A stretch of DNA of 34,187 bases, taken from positions 1 to 34,187 of the forward strand of contig NZ_LUVZ01000006.1 in the NCBI RefSeq assembly GCF_001593385.1, in the 5' to 3' direction. Shown piece after piece: positions 1-7,077 of the stretch (its first letter is position 1; the number at the start of each line of letters is the position of its first letter). Position numbers and translations under genes: made by a program. The stretch comes from Chryseobacterium cucumeris (GTDB taxonomy: Bacteria > Bacteroidota > Bacteroidia > Flavobacteriales > Weeksellaceae). A model generated the notes under the pieces. The model had not been told where the DNA came from, made no database searches, and saw nothing but the letters and a program-made list of their open reading frames with translations.

Positions 1-75
1 ATATTCAGAGACAACTTGTCGTTTGAATGCCTCACTGTATTCTTGGACAGGGGACGATGTTTTTTTTAGATTCAT
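1..75 (-). CDS. IS3-family transposase OrfA, N-terminal fragment
   Basis: This is a partial CDS: the first 25 codons are present and it runs off the left edge. The ATG is the complement of 73-75. The translation contains YSEAFKRQVVSEY, the typical opening of the helix-turn-helix region of IS3-type OrfA proteins, which bind the IS ends and are made together with OrfB, usually by frameshifting. No stop occurs in the visible part. The subgroup and whether the element is intact cannot be seen from here. Confidence 0.6.
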   Translation of the reverse strand, partial: MNLKKTSSPVQEYSEAFKRQVVSEY

Positions 76-126
76 AAGGGTGACTAATTTTATGGTTTTT
101 TAGTCAACCTTTTTCAGGACGAGACA
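1..126 (-). mobile_element. End of an IS3-family-like insertion sequence (cut by window edge)
   Basis: The minus strand carries the start of a transposase OrfA (1-75). Upstream of it, a stretch reading GTCTCGTCCTGAAAAAGGTTGAC on that strand (about 103-126) is placed as expected for the left terminal inverted repeat. The other end, OrfB and the target duplication lie outside the window, so the exact boundary near 126 is inferred. It abuts the terminator of the next minus-strand gene, so the element inserted just downstream of the Rieske-like lipoprotein gene. Confidence 0.5.
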
Positions 127-136
127 AAAATAAAAT

Positions 137-161
137 AAACCGCAGAAAATCTCTGCGGTTT
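137..161 (-). terminator. Intrinsic terminator of the Rieske-like lipoprotein gene
   Basis: A 10-bp perfect stem (AAACCGCAGA / TCTGCGGTTT, loop of 5) lies 7 bases beyond the stop codon on the minus strand. It is followed on that strand by a T-rich run. Confidence 0.8.
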
Positions 162-168
162 CTATTTT

Positions 169-624
169 CTAATAATAAACATTTAGAGTTTTACTTGCAG
201 CGTCGTAATTGTAAGGATAAGTTTTGGGAGGAAGAGACGTTTGGGCTCCGGACTCCGGCTGTCCTGTACTTAATATCCATCTTGTATTATCCTGTGGACA
301 TATAATGGCAATATTATCTTTTACCTCAAGGGTTGTATTGCTATCGGGGCATAGATGTGGGGCATTCCTGTCATAGACTTTAAATCCGTTTGCTGTCCGG
401 ACAATAATCAATCCTCTTGTCCCTGACTGTTGCTCGTTGACATAAATCCAGCCGTTGATATTGTTTAAAGCATAATAAGCAGGCAGATTTAAATTAAGAG
501 ATACATTAATAGGAACATTGGGGAAACAGTTCACGGTATCTTCTCTGCTTCCACATGAGTTTATAGTTAAATTACTGGAAATCAATAAAATGAAAATGGA
601 TAAGATTGAAAAAGTTTTTTTCAT
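169..624 (-). CDS. Lipoprotein with degenerate Rieske-like domain
   Basis: A 151-residue protein with a signal peptide and a lipobox ending at Cys24 (INS-C). The acidic Glu28-Asp29 shortly after the cysteine resembles the surface-export signal of flavobacterial lipoproteins (inference). The C-terminal half follows the Rieske pattern: a first cluster loop at 88-92, a second at 109-112, then a Gly-rich turn and a closing segment ending in LNVYY. In true Rieske proteins the ligands are C-x-H and C-x2-H. Here the first is Ala88-Pro-His90 and the second is Cys109-Pro-Gln-Asp112, so only two of four ligands remain and a normal 2Fe-2S cluster is unlikely. The start ATG at 622-624 gives a clean signal peptide. 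It is monocistronic, with its own terminator. The domain call rests on spacing and motif shape, not on a search. Confidence 0.65.
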   Translation of the reverse strand: MKKTFSILSIFILLISSNLTINSCGSREDTVNCFPNVPINVSLNLNLPAYYALNNINGWIYVNEQQSGTRGLIIVRTANGFKVYDRNAPHLCPDSNTTLEVKDNIAIICPQDNTRWILSTGQPESGAQTSLPPKTYPYNYDAASKTLNVYY

Positions 625-641
625 TTCAATTTAAATTTTTA

Positions 642-649
642 TATATTTG
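642..649 (+). promoter_or_regulatory. -7 promoter element for greA
   Basis: TATATTTG matches the Bacteroidetes -7 consensus TAnnTTTG exactly, 84 bases before the greA ATG. No TTG is found at the usual -33 distance, so support is partial. Initiation would fall near 655. Confidence 0.4.
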
Positions 650-682
650 TAAAAATTAAACGATTACAACACGAAAACATTG

Positions 683-710
683 TCCGGCAAATGTCGGATT
701 ATTTTTTTAT
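683..710 (+). terminator. Terminator-like hairpin in the greA leader (possible attenuator)
   Basis: TCCGGC pairs with TGTCGGA-side bases (stem 683-688 / 693-698, one G-U pair, loop AAAT), followed directly by TTATTTTTTTAT. No plus-strand gene lies upstream; the neighbour is divergent. The hairpin therefore sits between the likely promoter and the greA start codon. This placement fits an attenuator or a short leader RNA of about 50 bases. Confidence 0.5.
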
Positions 711-733
711 ACTAAAACTAAATTTTGAAAATT

Positions 734-1204
734 ATGGCAAGCTATGTTACAAAGGAGGGCCTAGAGAAAATGAAAGCTGAGCTGGAACAGTTGGAAACTG
801 TGGAGAGACCCAAAATTACTCAGCAGATCGCAGAAGCAAGAGATAAAGGAGATTTATCAGAAAATGCAGAATACGATGCAGCTAAAGAAGCTCAGGGGAT
901 GCTTGAAATGAGAATTTCCAAGCTGAAAGATGTTATCTCTACTTCTAAAATTATAGACGAAAGCCAATTAGATACTTCAAAAGTTTCAATCTTAACAACA
1001 GTGAAACTTAAAAACAATGCTACCAAGCAAGAGCAGGTATTTACATTGGTACCGGATAACGAAAGCGACCTGAAGACAGGAAAGATTTCTGTGAACACAC
1101 CTATCGCAAAAGGATTGTTAGGAAAAGCTATTGGCGAAATTGCTGAAATTACTTTACCTAACGGAAACAAACTGTCTTTCGAAGTATTAGACATCTCTTT
1201 ATAG
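734..1204 (+). CDS. greA: Transcription elongation factor GreA
   Basis: A 156-residue protein of the usual GreA length. GreA enters the RNA polymerase secondary channel and stimulates cleavage of backtracked transcripts. The N-terminal antiparallel coiled coil (about 1-75) carries the acidic tip DLSENAEYDAA, with Asp40 and Glu43 in the positions that help hold the catalytic metal. The C-terminal half is the FKBP-like domain that binds polymerase. I chose ATG 734 over an in-frame TTG at 725, because MASYVTKEGLEKM is the normal opening of Bacteroidetes GreA. It lies 57 bases before the HIT gene, probably in one transcript ending at the 1657-1692 terminator. Confidence 0.97.
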   Translation: MASYVTKEGLEKMKAELEQLETVERPKITQQIAEARDKGDLSENAEYDAAKEAQGMLEMRISKLKDVISTSKIIDESQLDTSKVSILTTVKLKNNATKQEQVFTLVPDNESDLKTGKISVNTPIAKGLLGKAIGEIAEITLPNGNKLSFEVLDISL

Positions 1205-1261
1205 TCTGATACTCCTTTCTATTTCTGAACTTCTAAATATCTAACCTAAACTTCTGATAAA

Positions 1262-1651
1262 ATGAGCACTATATTCACAAAAATCATTAATGGCGAAATT
1301 CCCTCTTATAAGATTGCAGAAAATGAAAACTTTATTGCATTCTTAGACGCAATGCCTTTAGTGAAGGGACACACTTTAGTAGTACCCAAAAAAGAAGTGG
1401 ATTTGATTTTTGATCTTGAAAGTGAAGAATACAAAAACCTTTGGGGATTTGCCCAAGAGGTAGCCAAGAAGATCAAAACTGCAGTTCCATGTGTAAGAGT
1501 AGGAGTAGCAGTGGTAGGACTTGAAGTTCCTCATGCACACATCCATCTGATTCCTTTAAATAAGATGGAAGACATGAATTTCAGAAATGAAAGATTAAAA
1601 TTAACGAACGAAGAATATACAGAGATTCAACACTCAATTATTAATTCTTAA
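1262..1651 (+). CDS. HIT family nucleotide hydrolase (HinT-like)
   Basis: A 129-residue cytoplasmic protein of the histidine triad superfamily. The triad is at His91, His93 and His95 (PHAHIHLIP), with His93 expected to be the nucleophile that takes the nucleotidyl group. The opening TIFTKIINGEIPSYKI is typical of the HINT branch, whose members hydrolyse AMP-lysine and other purine phosphoramidates. The physiological substrate is unknown. It follows greA on the same strand and is closed by a strong terminator, so greA-hit is a likely two-gene unit. Confidence 0.93.
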   Translation: MSTIFTKIINGEIPSYKIAENENFIAFLDAMPLVKGHTLVVPKKEVDLIFDLESEEYKNLWGFAQEVAKKIKTAVPCVRVGVAVVGLEVPHAHIHLIPLNKMEDMNFRNERLKLTNEEYTEIQHSIINS

Positions 1652-1656
1652 CAACC

Positions 1657-1692
1657 AGAAAATCGTAAAAAAGTAATTTTTTACGATTTTCT
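1657..1692 (+). terminator. Intrinsic terminator after the greA-HIT unit
   Basis: A perfect 16-bp inverted repeat (AGAAAATCGTAAAAAA / TTTTTTACGATTTTCT, loop GTAA) begins 5 bases after the HIT stop codon. Its A and T runs make it potentially bidirectional. Confidence 0.85.
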
Positions 1693-1717
1693 TTAACATA
1701 TACATATATTATATCAT

Positions 1718-2905
1718 ATGAATTCCAACCAATGTTCTTTCTGTGGCAGAAAAAGAAATGAAGTACAGATGCTGATTTCTGGGCAGAATGGTTTTATTTG
1801 TGAAAATTGTATAGAGCAGGCACATGCTATCGTAAAAGATGGTGCATCAAAAACAGGATATTCACCTGCTAATAGTATGGAAGAGCTTAAAAAGCCAAAA
1901 GAGATCAAAGAATTTCTTGACCAGTATGTGATCGGACAAGATCAGGCAAAAAAGCAACTTTCCATTGCTGTGTATAACCATTATAAAAGATTGCTTCACG
2001 CTCAGGACGAAAACAGAGAAGTAGAGCTTGAAAAGTCAAACATTATCATGATAGGAGAGACAGGAACGGGTAAAACGCTTCTGGCAAAAACTATTGCAAG
2101 AGAACTGAATGTTCCTTTCTGTATCGTGGATGCTACTATTTTAACAGAAGCCGGATATGTAGGAGAAGATGTTGAAAGTATCCTTTCAAGACTTTTGATG
2201 GTAGCAGATTATGATGTGGAAAAAGCTGAAAAAGGAATTGTTTTCATTGATGAGATTGATAAGATTGCCAGAAAATCAGACAATCCAAGTATTACAAGAG
2301 ACGTTTCAGGAGAAGGCGTGCAGCAGGGATTATTAAAACTGTTGGAAGGAAGTATTGTGAATGTTCCGCCACAGGGAGGAAGAAAGCATCCAGATCAGAA
2401 ATATATCCAGGTAAATACCCAAAACATCTTATTTATTGCAGGTGGAGCTTTTGACGGGATCAAAGAGATCATCGAAAGAAGAATGAACAAGCAGGCAATT
2501 GGTTTCAGCTCTGAAAAAATCAATAAAACAGACGAAGACGAATATATATTAACAAATATTAATGCAATTGACCTTCGTACTTTCGGATTAATTCCGGAAC
2601 TTTTAGGAAGATTTCCAATCATCACTTACCTCGATAAACTCACAAAAGAGACGTTGGTAAGAATCATGAAGGAACCTAAAAACTCTATTGTGAATCAATT
2701 TGTGGAACTTTTCAAAATGGATGGCACAAATTTGGTTATCACAGACGGAGCCATTGAAAAAATCGTAGAGGAAACTATTGAAAAAGGATTAGGTGCAAGA
2801 GGGCTTAGAGGGACCACCGAAAAAGTTCTAGAAGACTATATGTTTTCAATAGGAGAGGAGAAAGATATCATCTTAAATGAAGATAATGTTTTGATTAATA
2901 GATAA
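1718..2905 (+). CDS. clpX: ATP-dependent Clp protease ATP-binding subunit ClpX
   Basis: A 395-residue AAA+ unfoldase that recognises, unfolds and threads substrates into ClpP. The N-terminal zinc-binding domain has Cys6, Cys9, Cys28 and Cys31. Walker A is GETGTGKT (113-120), followed by the pore loop GYVG. Walker B is VFIDEIDK, and a GGRKH-type loop follows. The ClpP-docking tripeptide IGF is at 261-263, the arginine-finger region is LGRFP, and sensor II is GARGLRG. All functional parts are present. clpP is not in the window. It lies alone between the 1657-1692 terminator and a new promoter before 2980. Confidence 0.97.
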   Translation: MNSNQCSFCGRKRNEVQMLISGQNGFICENCIEQAHAIVKDGASKTGYSPANSMEELKKPKEIKEFLDQYVIGQDQAKKQLSIAVYNHYKRLLHAQDENREVELEKSNIIMIGETGTGKTLLAKTIARELNVPFCIVDATILTEAGYVGEDVESILSRLLMVADYDVEKAEKGIVFIDEIDKIARKSDNPSITRDVSGEGVQQGLLKLLEGSIVNVPPQGGRKHPDQKYIQVNTQNILFIAGGAFDGIKEIIERRMNKQAIGFSSEKINKTDEDEYILTNINAIDLRTFGLIPELLGRFPIITYLDKLTKETLVRIMKEPKNSIVNQFVELFKMDGTNLVITDGAIEKIVEETIEKGLGARGLRGTTEKVLEDYMFSIGEEKDIILNEDNVLINR

Positions 2906-2933
2906 AATATTTTTTTTTTAAGAAAAATAATAA

Positions 2934-2941
2934 TACCTTTG
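2934..2941 (+). promoter_or_regulatory. -7 promoter element for the T9SS cargo gene
   Basis: TACCTTTG fits TAnnTTTG exactly and ends 38 bases before the ATG at 2980. The -33 region is a T run without a clear TTG. Confidence 0.45.
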
Positions 2942-2979
2942 CGGGTGAAGATTGTATTAACACACAAATAATTTATACA

Positions 2980-4968
2980 ATGAGAAAAAGTTTATTTGCT
3001 ATAGGTCTTTTAGCAATTAGTTATTCTGTTCAGGCGCAGATACTATGTCATGTTGACACTAATGCTAATATGTATGTGAGCGAAGGCACCCTAGTTTATA
3101 GCGGTGGAGGTGTACAAACAAAGGGTAATGGCCTTTTGGACGTGCATGGAAATATCATGGTTGTAGGATCTGGTACAGATGCTTTTAAGACAATTGATGC
3201 TGCCGGTTCTGATAAGACTGACGGTGGAAATATCATCTTAAGACTTAATACCCCTGCTTCTTTTGCTACTTCCACGTATGGACAGTTGTACATCGACGGA
3301 CTATCCCAGTCCAACATTACAGGTATTGTAACCAAAGAATACCGAACTACAAGTCATGGTTCCGGTAATTATTTTCAACAAGTTGCGTTACCTTTTTCGG
3401 GTAAAGCTTTCAATTCATTATCTGCAGAACTTGGGAAAACTTTCAATACCCAAAGAACAGGAACTGGCAGCAACCCTATTCTAAAGTGGGATAACGCTAA
3501 TGCAGTTTCTGCGCATTTTACAAATTTAGCATCTACTACTGCTGATGGTTCAGGATACTATATGCTGAAAGTTACCAATAACGACTGGAATCCAAGTGCT
3601 CCTGCAGGTGCAGCAACTGTTTTCAATATTAACGGGAAACCATATGCTCCCTTAGCTGGAACTGTAACATTGCAGAATGCGGGGAAATCTAATTTGGGAC
3701 CTTCTAATGTCGTATTCGGGGTTGGTGGTAACGCTGTGAATTCTTACAACGAAAAGTACAACACTTATTTAGATGACAGTTTTGAGTTTACTACAAGCGC
3801 ATGGGCTGGAACATTTGGTCAGAACTGGTATCAGTTTGGTAACCCCTTCCTTACCAATTTAGATTTATCTAATATTGGATATACTGAAAGTGTTACCGGA
3901 TCAGATGGAAATGCAGTAAAAAATATCTGGGGGATTGAATACAACCCTGGTACTGTTGTGACACTTCCTGGAGGTTCTACTTATGCTACAGGTGCTCAGG
4001 TGGTTACTTATGTGGCTACAGGTGACGGGGTCGCTCCTGCAGTTGGAGATGTGAACCTGGATAAAATGGTTATCAAACCAATGCAGTCGTTTAAAATAAA
4101 GTTAAGAGATAATACAGCTCAGACTTTAGACTTTAATACACTGAGAAGATTCAAATCAACCGCAAGAACAGCAGGTACTCCAAATGGTGTAAATGCAGCT
4201 AAAATGGCTGGTAAGGGTACAAACAGTACAGTGAAGCAGCTTGGGGTAATTGGTCTTGATGCTAATGGTAATGAGATTTCCAGAACGTACTACGTGGTTT
4301 CTCCATCATTTACAACAGGACACCAGGTTTCTACTGCCACAACAGTTCAGGCTTCAGCAGGTACCAGAATTATCGGTACTTACGAAGAAGCATTGAATGG
4401 CGGATATGATAATAATTATACGAACTATTGGTTATATATTAACGAAGCTAATGAGGGTAACTTCCAAGGTAAAAATGTTAAGTTAGTTAACTACAAACTT
4501 GATCAGGTTAAATCTTATAAGTTCGAGATCAGAGAAAATGCAGAACTTATTCCTGCTGGTGCACACCAGTTATCTTCAGGAATTGGTTTCTACTATAAAG
4601 CGGAAAATGGGAATTTAGTACAGGCTAAGCAGGGAGATGTTGTAGCTGTAACAAATGAAGAAGCTAACTTGTATTATGGTGAGCCAAGTAATAATACTTT
4701 AGCTACTAATAAAACAACTCCTAGTGTTTCCAGAACACTTGTTGTTTATGATCCATCTATTACAAATTACATTGTTAGATTTGATCCAAAATGGAAAAAA
4801 GCAGACATTCAAGTTTATGATATGAGCGGTAAACTGGTAATCTCTAAAAAAGCGGTTGAAACATCCAGAGATTTTGTAATCGAGCTTGATGGCTCAGTTA
4901 AAAATTCATATGTTGTAAAAATCGTTTCTGATAAGGGAGAAACTGTTAACACTAAAATCTTAAAATAA
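2980..4968 (+). CDS. Secreted protein with type A T9SS C-terminal sorting domain
   Basis: A 662-residue exported protein. The Sec signal peptide is 1-20, ending in AQA-type VQAQ. The long middle is rich in Gly, Thr, Asn and Ser with repeated short beta segments, as in flavobacterial surface proteins; no enzymatic motif is recognised. The last 70 or so residues form a type A T9SS sorting domain: IQVYDMSGKLV, then a beta hairpin, then the closing VNTKILK. Such proteins cross the outer membrane through SprA (25941-33026 here) and have this domain removed. The stop is 5 bases from the next gene, which is therefore co-transcribed. The function of the mature part is unknown. Confidence 0.88.
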   Translation: MRKSLFAIGLLAISYSVQAQILCHVDTNANMYVSEGTLVYSGGGVQTKGNGLLDVHGNIMVVGSGTDAFKTIDAAGSDKTDGGNIILRLNTPASFATSTYGQLYIDGLSQSNITGIVTKEYRTTSHGSGNYFQQVALPFSGKAFNSLSAELGKTFNTQRTGTGSNPILKWDNANAVSAHFTNLASTTADGSGYYMLKVTNNDWNPSAPAGAATVFNINGKPYAPLAGTVTLQNAGKSNLGPSNVVFGVGGNAVNSYNEKYNTYLDDSFEFTTSAWAGTFGQNWYQFGNPFLTNLDLSNIGYTESVTGSDGNAVKNIWGIEYNPGTVVTLPGGSTYATGAQVVTYVATGDGVAPAVGDVNLDKMVIKPMQSFKIKLRDNTAQTLDFNTLRRFKSTARTAGTPNGVNAAKMAGKGTNSTVKQLGVIGLDANGNEISRTYYVVSPSFTTGHQVSTATTVQASAGTRIIGTYEEALNGGYDNNYTNYWLYINEANEGNFQGKNVKLVNYKLDQVKSYKFEIRENAELIPAGAHQLSSGIGFYYKAENGNLVQAKQGDVVAVTNEEANLYYGEPSNNTLATNKTTPSVSRTLVVYDPSITNYIVRFDPKWKKADIQVYDMSGKLVISKKAVETSRDFVIELDGSVKNSYVVKIVSDKGETVNTKILK

Positions 4969-4973
4969 ACCAC

Positions 4974-5186
4974 ATGAGAACTATTAATAAACTAGTCCTG
5001 GCATTTTTCCTATTTGCTGTATCTTTAGCAAATGCCGCTCCACCAATCCCAGGAGGAGGAGGAAATGGAGGAAATGGTACCGGATCACCTGCCTCACCAA
5101 TTGATATGTATGTATATGTACTGGGTATCGTAGCAATAGGATTTATTGTTTACTTTACAAAAAAGTACAAAAGCGTAAAAGCATAA
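4974..5186 (+). CDS. Small glycine-rich protein with PID-CTERM-like sorting tail
   Basis: A 70-residue protein in four parts: a signal peptide (1-21, ending ANA), a Gly/Asn/Pro-rich spacer (22-41), Pro42-Ile43-Asp44, then one hydrophobic segment (45-61) and a basic end (KKYK). Motif, membrane helix and basic tail together are the plan of PEP-CTERM/exosortase sorting signals, and small Bacteroidetes proteins with a PID motif in that place are described as PID-CTERM. The mature part after removal of both ends would be only about 20 residues. No exosortase is in the window. It lies 5 bases after the T9SS cargo gene and before a terminator. Alternatively it is simply a small bitopic membrane protein. 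Confidence 0.75.
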   Translation: MRTINKLVLAFFLFAVSLANAAPPIPGGGGNGGNGTGSPASPIDMYVYVLGIVAIGFIVYFTKKYKSVKA

Positions 5187-5207
5187 AATTTTATTAAAAT
5201 AATATTA

Positions 5208-5237
5208 AACTCTCTGATTAGTCAGGGAGTTTTTTTA
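5208..5237 (+). terminator. Intrinsic terminator after the PID-CTERM-like gene
   Basis: A 10-bp stem (5208-5217 / 5222-5231, one G-U pair, loop TTAG) followed by a T run to 5237. It ends only 10 bases before the next start codon. Confidence 0.8.
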
Positions 5238-5247
5238 TTTTTACTTT

Positions 5248-6540
5248 ATGAAAAAGATTTATACGCTATCAGCGGTTTTGGCTGCATTTGCTTTACAGGC
5301 TCAATTTACTGTTACAATTCAGACTCCGGCAGATTTTAAAGACCAGGATGCTATTCTATATACACTTAACGGATCAAAAGATATTATTGTTACTAAAGAA
5401 CAGAGTAAGAATAGTACATGGACTTTTAAATATCCGGGTCATTATATGGGGATGATGAAAGTCTATTTTCCTGGCTCTAATAATACCGTAAGCTTTATTT
5501 CTGAAAATAAGAATGTCAATTTTAAATTGGATATTCAGAATAACAAAGTAAAAGATGTTATTTATCTGGATGATGCCAATAATCTGATGAGCAAACAACA
5601 GGAAGGCTCCCAAAAGAAAGAGCTTATTTTACCGGCTTTAGCACAAATCAAAGAATATTACAAAGACAATACAGATTTTGGAAAAGCTCTGAAAACAGAA
5701 ATTGACAGACTTTCCGGTGCTTCAGGTTCTATTGATGCTGCACAACATCCGTTTGTTGCTTATTATAATACGAATTACAGCAAGTTTCTTTCCAATTCAC
5801 CCGATTCAACGAAGAAAGTAGATCAGGAAGAAATAATCAACTTTCTTGACAAATCAAATGATATGCTTGAAAGCTCATCGTTATTGAGACCTGTATTAGT
5901 AGCTTATCTGAATTCGGGAGGAAATGCCAATGTTACAGCATCTGTTGATAAATTGCTGGATCGTTTAAAAGTAGAAACTCCAAGAGGGCAGACTGTATTG
6001 TCAGAATTGATTGATATTTTTGATGTCTATCAGATGGATGAATACAAGAGCAAATATCTGTCTCTAGCTAAAAATCTTAAATGTACCATTACCGACAGGC
6101 TTGCTTCTACATTGAAATCGAATGCAAACATTGAAATGGGGGCTATTTTCCCTAATTATAAGTTCCAGTCACCTGTTAATACCACTGCAAAATCTTTACA
6201 CGATATAAAGGCCGATAAAAAGGTGGTGGTATTCTGGTCATCCACATGTTCACACTGTGAAAGTGAACTTCCAAAACTTTTGGAAAAATATAATGATCTG
6301 AAATCGAAAAATATTCAGATTGTAGGGCTGTCTTTAGATGTGGATAAGAATTCATATACCAAAAAAATTGCTGCATTTCCTTGGGTGAATGATTCAGAAT
6401 TGAGAGGATGGAACAGTAGTTACACAGATTTATATAATATTCATGCAACTCCGACGTATTTTATTTTGGACGCTAACAATAAGATAATCAGCAAGCCAGA
6501 TCATGTTGGCGATGTTTTAGAATATTTTAAGGTAAAATAA
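5248..6540 (+). CDS. Secreted thioredoxin-fold protein (TlpA/AhpC-TSA type)
   Basis: A 430-residue exported protein with a signal peptide ending near residue 19 (LQAQ). Residues 20-120 look like the beta-rich N-terminal domain (DUF4369-like) found in front of Bacteroidetes periplasmic thioredoxins, followed by a mostly helical linker. The C-terminal thioredoxin domain starts near residue 300 (GAIFPNYKF). It has the redox pair Cys334-Ser-His-Cys337 in the context VVFWSSTCSHC, and a cis-proline at Pro402 (HATPTYFIL). Such proteins reduce or exchange disulfides in the periplasm; the partner is unknown. The gene begins 10 bases after a terminator, leaving little room for its own promoter. Confidence 0.88.
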   Translation: MKKIYTLSAVLAAFALQAQFTVTIQTPADFKDQDAILYTLNGSKDIIVTKEQSKNSTWTFKYPGHYMGMMKVYFPGSNNTVSFISENKNVNFKLDIQNNKVKDVIYLDDANNLMSKQQEGSQKKELILPALAQIKEYYKDNTDFGKALKTEIDRLSGASGSIDAAQHPFVAYYNTNYSKFLSNSPDSTKKVDQEEIINFLDKSNDMLESSSLLRPVLVAYLNSGGNANVTASVDKLLDRLKVETPRGQTVLSELIDIFDVYQMDEYKSKYLSLAKNLKCTITDRLASTLKSNANIEMGAIFPNYKFQSPVNTTAKSLHDIKADKKVVVFWSSTCSHCESELPKLLEKYNDLKSKNIQIVGLSLDVDKNSYTKKIAAFPWVNDSELRGWNSSYTDLYNIHATPTYFILDANNKIISKPDHVGDVLEYFKVK

Positions 6541-6542
6541 TT

Positions 6543-6572
6543 TTGGAGGTAAAGAAATATTTTCTATATTTG
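6543..6572 (+). promoter_or_regulatory. Promoter of tRNA-Met
   Basis: TTG (6543-6545), a 19-base spacer and TATATTTG (6565-6572): a full match to the Bacteroidetes housekeeping consensus. It ends 12 bases before the tRNA. Confidence 0.75.
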
Positions 6573-6584
6573 CACCACCAAAAC

Positions 6585-6658
6585 GGCGAGGTAGCTCAGT
6601 TGGTTAGAGCGCAGGATTCATAACCCTGAGGTCACGGGTTCAATTCCCGTCTTCGCTA
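6585..6658 (+). tRNA. tRNA-Met (anticodon CAT)
   Basis: A complete cloverleaf. The acceptor is GGCGAGG / CTTCGCT with two G-U pairs, the D arm is GCTC/GAGC, the anticodon loop is TTCATAA and the T arm is ACGGG/CCCGT. The discriminator is A and CCA is not fully encoded. The acceptor's first pair is G-U and the anticodon stem lacks the three uninterrupted G-C pairs of initiators, so this is the elongator type. A lysidine-modified tRNA-Ile2 with the same anticodon cannot be fully excluded by eye. It has its own promoter and terminator. Confidence 0.95.
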
Positions 6659-6662
6659 CAAT

Positions 6663-6696
6663 AAACCGCAATCATTGAATTATGATTGCGGTTTTT
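6663..6696 (+). terminator. Intrinsic terminator of tRNA-Met
   Basis: A 13-bp perfect stem (AAACCGCAATCAT / ATGATTGCGGTTT) starting 5 bases after the tRNA, followed by a short T run. Confidence 0.85.
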
Positions 6697-7020
6697 ACTT
6701 TTAAAAGAATTATTATTTTATCTTATAATTCTTTCACATGAATTTTATTTTTTCACGGTTTCATTCTTTTGATGGAATATTAAGGGAATAATTATACTTT
6801 TTCAGCTTCATTATAATGTTCGGCTAATTTTCATAATCAAGTAACATTATGATATTCCCTGTATTCGTTATTTTCTTGTCTTTTTTTGAATGATTATGTT
6901 TTTTGCGATAAAACCCCTTTGCTTAGATAGATTGTGGCTAGAATAGGCTGTTTAAATGAATGAGATTGATTGAGCTTCTGCAAAACATTATCAGTCGACT
7001 GGGAAAATTAAAGAATACAT
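6697..7020. other. Intergenic stretch without a recognised gene
   Basis: AT-rich sequence between the tRNA terminator and the terminator of the export locus. I examined both strands for a short double-glycine-type precursor peptide and found no convincing ORF. Confidence 0.6.
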
Positions 7021-7025
7021 AATAA

Positions 7026-7056
7026 AACCCCGTTTTACAATTTGAAAAACGGGGTT
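7026..7056 (-). terminator. Intrinsic terminator of the export locus
   Basis: An 11-bp stem (AACCCCGTTTT / AAAACGGGGTT) 21 bases beyond the HlyD-like stop codon. T-rich sequence flanks both sides, so it may work in both directions. Confidence 0.8.
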
Positions 7057-7077
7057 AATTTTTTAGTGAAAGGTTCA

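Noticed and set aside
892..1194. 100-residue open frame on the minus strand inside greA, and similar long antisense frames inside sprA, maeB, clpX and the S15 gene
   Set aside because: They are shadows of well-supported genes: no family resemblance and no promoter or terminator of their own.
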